Notes under the pieces: generated by a model
Told to the model about the DNA's origin: nothing
Databases searched by the model: none
The model's input: only the letters and a program-made list of their open reading frames with translations
In this document: positions 57,809-64,000 of the stretch, in pieces
Layout of the letters: the number at the start of each line of letters is the position of its first letter
Numbering within the stretch: position 1 is the first letter of the stretch
Translations under genes and position numbers: made by a program
Assembly: GCA_964036045.1 (NCBI GenBank)
Contig: OZ038388.1
Location: forward strand, 8,842,223-8,906,222
Direction of reading: 5' to 3'
DNA from: Eutreptiella sp. 'Long Island Sound 2002'
Taxonomy: Eukaryota > Euglenozoa > Euglenophyceae > Eutreptiales > Eutreptiaceae
Length of the DNA stretch: 64,000 nucleotides

Positions 57809-58613
57809 CAATGGAGTCCAAAGGGGGGGGGGGTAAGTCGAGTTTACCACAATCAGTTAAGTTCCGTAGCAGCAGGGTATCGAACGATGCACAATGGTTT
57901 GCTGGCAATAGTTACGAACCTCGTAGTTTGAGCAGTGATTGAATTTATTCATGGCCCTGGGGGGGACCCTCACCGACTAGTTCCAAAAGAAAATGCATCA
58001 TTGTCAATGCCGCACAAGGACGGCAACTGTGAGGCGAGGTAGAATCGGAGAGGGGTCCCCCCTTCAGGGTGGGGGACCTGATAAACCCCCAACCCCCTGA
58101 GGGTTTGAGGCCACAGGCCCCTGCACCCACCCCGACCCAAGATCAAAATGGCACTGTGCATCTTGGATAGTTGGGGGAAAATCCGAATGAAGCCCTGAAG
58201 AGTGTGCCTACTTCCCTGACGGTCTAAATTTTTTGCAATTGCTTGATAAGGTTAGGGGAAAATGTGCAGCAGTTCAAGGCTCTGTGGGACTGTAAGGGGA
58301 AGTTTTACACTGTCTCTGTTCAGCAGTAGGGGTAGCCAGAAAGCTGATTGAATGGATGCAGCGCAGTGAGAATCTGCTTGTTTGCATGCTCATGTGCCTC
58401 ACACCATCAGCATCTATGCATGTCAGGGTGTAAGAGCCCTTGACAACCAACAGCAAGTGACCAGCCATGAATGCTGCACAGTATGGGTTGATAAGTGTTT
58501 GGTCTGCAATGGTGTCCATCCAGGGGGGGGGGGGGGGCATTGCTCAGCCGATGATGCACCACACTTGCATTGGTAGCAGCAATGAATGGCAGAGGTCAAA
58601 AACTGCAAGCAAA

Positions 58614-58700
58614 CCAAAATGGTGAGGTACACGTTCATCAAGCTGATTTTAAGGGTGCAGTGCAAAGGTCAGAAGAGAGCGGGCTGCAGTGCAGAGTGCA
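58614..58700 (+). repeat. Duplicated repeat, copy 1 (see 59061)
   Basis: It shares CAAAATGGYGAGGT, RGTGATTTT-like and AGAGCGGGCTGCA segments in the same order with 59061-59145, both on the + strand, followed by an AGTGCAGAGTGCAG-type stretch. Confidence 0.7.
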
Positions 58701-59060
58701 GAGTGCAGTGTAGTGCACATCGCAATGCAAAATGCTGCACATAATGTGTGCAGTTTCAAACCCTGAGGTTGCGTGACGTTGATTTAAGCTGGAGAATGTT
58801 GATGAAAACCGAATGCAGTGGAGAGCTACCATGATGTAATTATTCCCATGTTGAGAGTGCAACACCCAGTGTCCAGTGCATAGTACTCATTAAGTGCATA
58901 GACCATACCTTATCATCGCCTTTTGGACCATTGGCTAGAAATATGTTGACAACATGCGGTAGATGCCACGTGATGTGCATACCACCCTTTGGGCCGAGAG
59001 ATTCTGCGCGGCACATCAGGACACATGGTGTGCCAGACTGCCCACAAAACAGCACACAAA

Positions 59061-59145
59061 CAAAATGGCGAGGTGCACCTTGGTCCAGGTGATTTTCAGA
59101 GTGCAGCACAACGTGCTGTGAAGAGCGGGCTGCATGAGTGCAGGG
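59061..59145 (+). repeat. Duplicated repeat, copy 2 (see 58614)
   Basis: Second copy of the element at 58614-58700, about 300 bp upstream of the TBC exon. The TBC open frame technically starts inside the sequence just after it, so the first codons of that frame are unlikely to be protein-coding. Confidence 0.7.
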
Positions 59146-59455
59146 TGTAGTGCACAGAGCAGTGCCAAATGCTGTACAGAATGTCGTGCAAAGTGGGCTT
59201 CAAAGAGCGGCGCAGCGATCCCACAACAGAGCATGGGGGACAGGGCAGGAGTGGGGGTCACTGCTTGACAAATATACGACCCCCCTTGCAGAAAGTCCAA
59301 GCATCATCAACCCAACATACCTCGGACCTCAAAGGCCTGATCATGTTGCCTCCTCACCCAATGAGCCTGCATCAGTAGGGCAGTCGAGTGTCTATGTCCT
59401 TGTCTTTCTGAGTGTCTATTTTTTTTTCACATGGCCGGCGGTGTATGCGCTGCCC

Positions 59456-60913
59456 ATGTTCCCTAGTGACCCCCTGTGGCCGTACAATGACGTGGCTGCA
59501 GGGAGCCGCGAGCACGGGGACTGGCTAGCCAGCAACGTGCGTGCCCGGCTGTGCAGGGAAGTGGATGCTGCAGGGGGATGGTTCCAGTACATTGCAGGCG
59601 AAAAATTCAAAGAAGTGGCGTTCATGCAGGAAGGGGTCTATGCCGACTGCCTGCAACGGAAGACAGAGGCCTCGGATGACGCCCGGCACCAAATCGACCT
59701 CGACCTGCACCGAACCGTCATCACGGAGAAGGGCGACTCCCCGCTGATCGCCCCCCTCGCTCAGGTGCTCAGCGCCTACGCGGTGCACAACCCCAAGGTC
59801 GGCTACTGCCAGGGCATGAACTTCATCACGGCGATGTGCCTGCACGTCATGACCCAAGAGGAGGCGTTCTGGGTGCTGGCGTACATGGCGGAGCGCGTGG
59901 TCCCGGACTACTTCTCGAACATGGAGGGCGCCATCGCGGACAAGGCCTGCATCGACTGGATGCTCGGCATCAGCGCACCGGAGCTGTCCCACAAACTGGA
60001 GCAGTTCGAGGGGCTGCCCACGATCATGTGGCAGGCGCTGCTGTGCGTGTTCGCCAACAACATCGTCCCCACGGAGGCCGTCTTCGTCTTCTGGGCCGCC
60101 CTGTTCAACAAAGGGCGCGTGTTCCTCGTGCGCGTCATCTGCCAGCTGCTCGCCAACTGCTCCGGCGTGATCCTCGCGGCCGATTCCACGGAGGACATCC
60201 GCGCGGGCGTCACCGCGTACATGAACACCCTCTACGACGCGGTCAGCGTGGTTGCGGCCGTCGATCAGGACGCGTGGGACGACCCCGGGCGGCCGTGCTG
60301 GCTGGCGTACCCCAGCGCCAAGATCTGGAAGCAGCGGGACGCGCTGATGCACAGCTACAAGCAGGAGCTTGCGGACCACCAGCAGGACCTGGAGCTCATG
60401 CACGTGGCCCGGGCGACGCGGCTCCCGGTGGAGCTGCTGACGCGCTGGTCCACGGAGTTCCACTGGGTGTGCAGGCAGGGGGCGCGCAAGGGGCCCGCGG
60501 CGAAGGGGATGGCCTTCCCCGCGTTTCGGAAGGTGATGCACAACGTGGGGTTCGACTCGCAGACGCTGAACCTCGCGAAGCTCTTCGAGCTCTGGGACAA
60601 GAGCGGCTCCCGGACCGTGCACTTCCTGGAGCTCGTCACGGGGCTCGTCACCCTCTCCGACAAGGCGTCGATCCAGGGCCGCCTCCACATCTGCTTCTCG
60701 ACCTACGACGTCAACGACTCCGGGTGCCTCGAGGCCGAGGAGGTGCAGGCGATGATGGCCTCGCGGCACTGGTGCGAGGTGCTGGGGAGCCCCGGGGCCC
60801 GCTCGCTGTTCGACGCGGACGGGACGGTCCAGGGCTGCAACTTCTGCTACGTGCTGGCGGCGTTCGAGGCGCTGCCCCTCACGCTGCGGGACGGCGTCAA
60901 GCTGAGCAGCACG
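59456..60913 (+). CDS. TBC (Rab-GAP) and EF-hand protein, exon 1
   Basis: The TBC fold shows both catalytic motifs: IDLDLHRT (I-x-x-D-x-x-R, arginine finger, about 59693) and YCQGMN (glutamine finger, about 59806), followed by MWQALLCVFANNIVPTEAVF and FNKGRVFLVRVICQLL. The protein should stimulate GTP hydrolysis by a Rab GTPase. Downstream is an EF-hand pair: a degenerate one (DKSGSRTVHFLE) and a canonical one (DVNDSGCLEAEE). TBC plus EF-hand is the layout of TBC1D8/9. The start is uncertain: ATG 59456 is in frame, but the frame is open to 59138 and acceptors lie nearby. The exon ends AGCACG|GTGTGC in phase 0, matching the acceptor at 62072. Confidence 0.87.
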
Positions 60914-60980
60914 GTGTGCCTTCCTGTTTTGCAAGAGAGTACTTCTTGTGGGGAGTTGCTGGATCCATCGGGGGAGGGGG

Positions 60981-61244
60981 TCAGTGGTACAGGGGCACAG
61001 GGGAGGGGGGTCAGTGGTACAGGGGCACAGGGGAGGGGGGTCAGTGGTACAGGGGCACAGGGGAGGGGGGTCAGTGGTACAGGGGCACAGGGGAGGGGGG
61101 TCAGTGGTACAGGGGCACAGGGGAGGGGGGTCAGTGGTACAGGGGCACAGGGGAGGGGGGTCAGTGGTACAGGGGCACAGGGGAGGGGGTCAGTGGTACA
61201 GGGGCACAGGGGAGGGGTCAGTGGTACAGGGGCACAGGGGAGGG
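60981..61244. repeat. 30-bp minisatellite, nine copies
   Basis: Nine copies of a unit that starts TCAGTGGTACAGGGGCACAG and ends in a G-rich decamer. The first seven copies are at exact 30-bp spacing, and the last are shortened by one or two G. Because 30 is divisible by three, exon 1's frame reads a repeated GVSGTGAQGR. Confidence 0.95.
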
Positions 61245-61574
61245 ACCAGACTTTCCCGGCATATCCGGGTCCGGGACATGATCACGTTTCTTTGCTGTGC
61301 AGGCCTCTGGTCCAGCGATGCTGCCAGGGGCTACCCGTGTTCGAGGTTGCGGTGGGACAACAGGATGTATCGCTCCTTCCCTCATTGCCCTGTACTGCAG
61401 AAAGGCGCCTAAAGGGTACAGACATGTCTCATGTTTGCGGGGGGGGGGGGGGGCAAATGCGCTTTTTTGCGCTTTAGGGCTGTGGCCATTTTTTGCGCTT
61501 TTTGTGTTTTTTTGCGCTTTTTTGTGCTTCCTTGCATCCCTTGTCGCCTCAGTTTGCATTGTTTGCTTTTGTTC

Positions 61575-61770
61575 CAGACATGGGCAAGTTCAGCACAACT
61601 TCAATTTCTTGATTCATGTTCCTGTAACATCTGCGGGTGTCGAGCGAAGCTTCAGCTTGGCAGGCAACATGGACACAAAACACCGCCAGGGCCTGCCAAA
61701 TGCCACTCGTCGCTAACAAATATGCTCATGTTTAATGGAGACGTCGAGGGCAGGTTCAATGCTGTGTAAT
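61575..61770 (+). pseudogene. hAT-superfamily transposase C-terminal remnant
   Basis: One frame reads HNFNFLIHVPVTSAGVERSF then SLAGNMDTKHRQGLPNAT. This matches the hAT C-terminal dimerisation region, with its conserved P-x-(T/S)-S-A-x-x-E-R-x-F-S block, followed by a T-x-x-R-x-x-L block. A frame change near 61710 leads into LTNMLMFNGDVEGRF, like the end of that domain. The rest of the transposase is absent or not recognisable. Confidence 0.65.
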
Positions 61771-62072
61771 GGAAGCCCTCGATGGTACTGAATGTGGCCG
61801 GCTTTGTTGGGAATCAACATGTGTGGCATGGCCCTGTGGGTGTTGCGCTTTTTTGCGTTTATTTTGCGTTTTTTTTGCGTTTTTTTGTACTTTTTTGCGT
61901 CGCGCTTTTTGACATCCCAAGTTGCCCCCCCCCCCCCCCCTGATGTTTGGCGTTCCATCTGACGAGATCGGGGCATTCTGTCCGTGTTTGTCTGTTGGGC
62001 CCGTGCTTGTTTGCGATGGTTCGCGATCGTGTGTGTTTGTGTGTCTGTGTGTGTGCGTGTGTCTGTGTCCAG

Positions 62073-63182
62073 CGGCTGTACCGCCTGGAGGACGACCGGG
62101 ACCTGACGGGCATCCCGTCGCTGATCGGCAACACCGTGAAGACGCTGGGGAGCGGCCTCGGGAAGGCGCTGGACTCGAAGCTCAGTCAAATGAACCCGGC
62201 GCTGATGGAGGCGGCCCACAACACCTTCTGGGCGCTGCAGGCCCGGCACCTGGGGCTCGATCTGGGGCTGCAGCAGCAGCAGCCGCTGGCGCGCACCAGC
62301 TCGCTGCTGCAGCGCCGCCTGCGGGCCTCGGAGACCACCGCGGCGCAGGACCTCTTGCTGGTCCCCCCGTACGAGATCGCGACGACGGTGAGCGTCCTGT
62401 GGGAGACGTACTGGGAGGAGCGGGAGCTGGGGGTCTGCATGCAGAAGTTCGTGCCCAAGGGGAAGGTGGGCAGCGTGTTCAAGGGCATCCAGTTCCTGCG
62501 CGGGGACGTGCCCGGCAACTACCGCCTGCTGTCCACCGCGAAGCCGTACTACGTCTTGGCGTGCCCCGACAGCGAGGCCGACGCCAACGTCGTCTGCGGC
62601 TGGTTCAAGCACTACACGAAGACGCGCCAGGACGTCGCCTGGCACATCAAGGCCCACGTGTGGCTGCACGAGCTGCGCAACACGCGGCTCATCCGAGCGG
62701 ATGGGCCGGGGCGGTGCGCCGCCCAAGGGTCGTCGCAGCGGTGCGTGTCCGAAGTGCAGCTGCAGGACGAGGCCGCCACGCACACCGGCAGCTGCCAGAG
62801 CGCGGAGCAGCTGTGGGACTTCTACCAGAAGGTGAAGGAGCTGCCGAACCCGGACCTGGTTCCGTGCACGAAGCCGGCGTTCCAGGCTCGCATCCCGGCG
62901 CTGTTCCTGCACTGGATCGAGCAGGTCGACAACCCGTGCGACATGGACGCGATCGAGGAGTGGATGACGGCGAAGAAGCCCGGGTACGACACCGAGGACA
63001 GCATCATGATGGACCTGGCCCTGAACCGCGTCAAGGCGATGCAGGCCCTCATCAGCCCGCGCCAGTCCCCGCAGTCTTCCCCGCGGAATTCCCCGCGGCG
63101 CTCCGCCCGCGGATCCCCGGCGCAGTCCCCTCCGACGGCCCCCAGTGCACTCATTATGGAGCAGGCGCAGGACAAGGAGTAG
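62073..63182 (+). CDS. TBC (Rab-GAP) and EF-hand protein, C-terminal exon
   Basis: Entry in phase 0 after TCCAG gives RLYRLEDDRDLTGIPSLIG; the frame runs 369 codons to TAG. It begins with a helical stretch (TVKTLGSGLGKALDSK), then a folded-looking region (GKVGSVFKGIQFLRGDVPGN; YRLLSTAKPYYVLACPDSEA; VCGWFKHYTKTRQDVAWHIK), then IPALFLHWIEQVDN. It ends in Ser-Pro repeats (SPRQSPQSSPRNSPRRSARG), likely phosphosites. I do not recognise a named domain in the folded part. Confidence 0.82.
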   Translation, partial: RLYRLEDDRDLTGIPSLIGNTVKTLGSGLGKALDSKLSQMNPALMEAAHNTFWALQARHLGLDLGLQQQQPLARTSSLLQRRLRASETTAAQDLLLVPPYEIATTVSVLWETYWEERELGVCMQKFVPKGKVGSVFKGIQFLRGDVPGNYRLLSTAKPYYVLACPDSEADANVVCGWFKHYTKTRQDVAWHIKAHVWLHELRNTRLIRADGPGRCAAQGSSQRCVSEVQLQDEAATHTGSCQSAEQLWDFYQKVKELPNPDLVPCTKPAFQARIPALFLHWIEQVDNPCDMDAIEEWMTAKKPGYDTEDSIMMDLALNRVKAMQALISPRQSPQSSPRNSPRRSARGSPAQSPPTAPSALIMEQAQDKE

Positions 63183-63412
63183 GCGGGCGCTTCACCCCCC
63201 CCCCCCCCGCCCTCTCTGGTACTGATGTTGTATGCAATGCGACCGGCTGATTCATCTCAGCCGTCAGTCATCTTACCGTTGTCTTCCTCAGTCTACAGTC
63301 ATTGTGCCTCATGTACACCGGGAAGCCTACGGGCGCGGCAGTCTCCCGCCCGGTTTCAGACTCAGCTAATCCTCACTACGTGTCCGATGCGCTACCTCAG
63401 CCATTGTGGGAT

Positions 63413-63478
63413 GATCGTAGCACTGGACCGCTCTGAACCTTGATCCGGCTCCGCCAGCTCATCTTCGTCTGAGCCCCC
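63413..63478 (+). repeat. Dispersed repeat family G, copy 2 (partner 19893-19988)
   Basis: Shorter copy with the same segments in the same order. Confidence 0.65.
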
Positions 63479-63727
63479 CCCAAAAAGGACAAGGGGGAGG
63501 CGGGCGCAGGACCTTCCATGAAGGATCCCCCGCTTTGGGGGGCACAGGGGAAGAATAATTGCAGACCACCGCAGCACATCCCAGGGCCTACACTATTGTC
63601 AGACGCCTCCTTGTGATGTGGTTGGTCGCTGAGGCTGGTGCCAGGGATGAATTGGAAGGGGCGGGGTGCCCCCCCCCCCCCCACCTCCAGGGCGCCCAAC
63701 CTATGCTCAGCCACTGTCTTCCTGACG

Positions 63728-63873
63728 CTAAGTGCCGGCTTCAATGGCATTTGTAACCGACAGTAACCGGCCCCAACCGCTTTGGCACCCTCCTCCAACC
63801 GCCTGCCTAAGCGCCTCTGGGGCCGCCTCTCTGAGGTGCCTTCCCTGCTAATGCACCCCTGGCTGGTGCCAGT
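63728..63873 (+). repeat. Dispersed repeat family E, copy 2 (partner 4650-4795)
   Basis: Second copy, same orientation, near the right end of the window. Confidence 0.85.
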
Positions 63874-64000
63874 TGCGTGTCGCACAGGGCCCTTGAGTGG
63901 GGTCACCACAGCCTGGCCTTTGCACAATCTGTGGGTCTGAGGCGGTGTATCCACGGTGGGGACGTTGGGGTCTGTACCAGACGGCAGGGGTCCCTTCAGG

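Larger units (their letters stand above)
50778..59455. other. Gene-poor interval with tandem arrays and retroposon
   Basis: It contains repeat copies (51046-51130, 51920-51965), a 40-bp tandem array, a (CT)n tract, a CCCTGA/CCCTGTG-rich imperfect array around 53160-53420, the GGGGTTAC array, a perfect hairpin at 56787, a poly-A retroposon at 57313 and a duplicated repeat (58614-58700 and 59061-59145). An open frame at 56903-57240 ends next to CAG|GTGTGA and may be an orphan exon. No gene could be identified. Confidence 0.5.
60914..62072 (+). other. TBC gene intron
   Basis: A 1.16 kb intron holding the 30-bp minisatellite, a G-run, a hAT transposase remnant, and T-rich TTTTTTGCG repeats before the acceptor TGTGTCCAG. 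The reading frame of exon 1 remains open across the minisatellite to 61477, so a retained-intron product is conceivable. Confidence 0.7.
63183..64000. other. Downstream of the TBC gene: dispersed repeats
   Basis: It holds repeat copies at 63413-63478 (partner 19893-19988) and 63728-63873 (partner 4650-4795), with C runs. No gene is visible. Confidence 0.5.

Noticed and set aside
59138-59455. N-terminal extension of the TBC protein from the first open codon
   Set aside because: The sequence overlaps a dispersed repeat and a T-run and has no family similarity; upstream exons or ATG 59456 are more likely.
59525-60934. 469-codon minus-strand frame
   Set aside because: It is the antisense shadow of the GC-rich TBC exon, with His/Arg/Glu bias typical of such shadows.

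Overview
The window is nuclear DNA from a eukaryote, most likely a GC-rich protist or alga. Coding exons are GC-rich and interrupted by GT-AG introns of about 0.1 to 3.5 kb. The non-coding DNA carries very frequent G or C homopolymers, microsatellites, minisatellites and dispersed repeats. I see no bacterial operons. The lineage cannot be fixed from the sequence alone. All six recognisable genes lie on the + strand.

Region by region. 1-12495: 3' part of a Slo/BK-family potassium channel gene (selectivity filter, S6, RCK1, RCK2, C-terminus) in about seven exons. 12496-22741: about 10 kb without a supported gene, with a (CA)n tract, a 22-base C run and a tRNA-like SINE head. 22742-26779: a decayed tyrosine-recombinase (DIRS-type) retrotransposon with zinc-knuckle/gag-like, recombinase, reverse transcriptase and RNase H remnants between 104-bp direct repeats. 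27476-29814: a two-exon cyclophilin with a basic tail. 33824-40786: a four-exon gene with a PH-like domain and a Ser/Arg/Asp-rich tail; its intron holds a 52-copy 11-bp minisatellite. 41.6-43.7 kb: a two-LIM-domain, proline-rich protein. 43.7-49.4 kb: gene-poor, with a large foldback hairpin. 49437-50777: a secretory-pathway GT61-type glycosyltransferase in one exon. 50.8-59.4 kb: gene-poor, with tandem arrays and a poly-A retroposon flanked by a 16-bp target duplication. 59.4-63.2 kb: a TBC (Rab-GAP) plus EF-hand protein in two exons, whose intron holds a 30-bp minisatellite and a hAT transposase remnant. 63183-64000: dispersed repeats.

The genes do not form a pathway; they are ordinary independent eukaryotic genes (ion channel, prolyl isomerase, membrane or cytoskeletal adaptors, glycosyltransferase, Rab-GAP) in repeat-rich DNA. 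Exon joins were chosen by GT/AG sites plus matching codon phase, and by fit to family alignments from memory; no database search was possible. The most unusual material is in the mobile and repetitive DNA.
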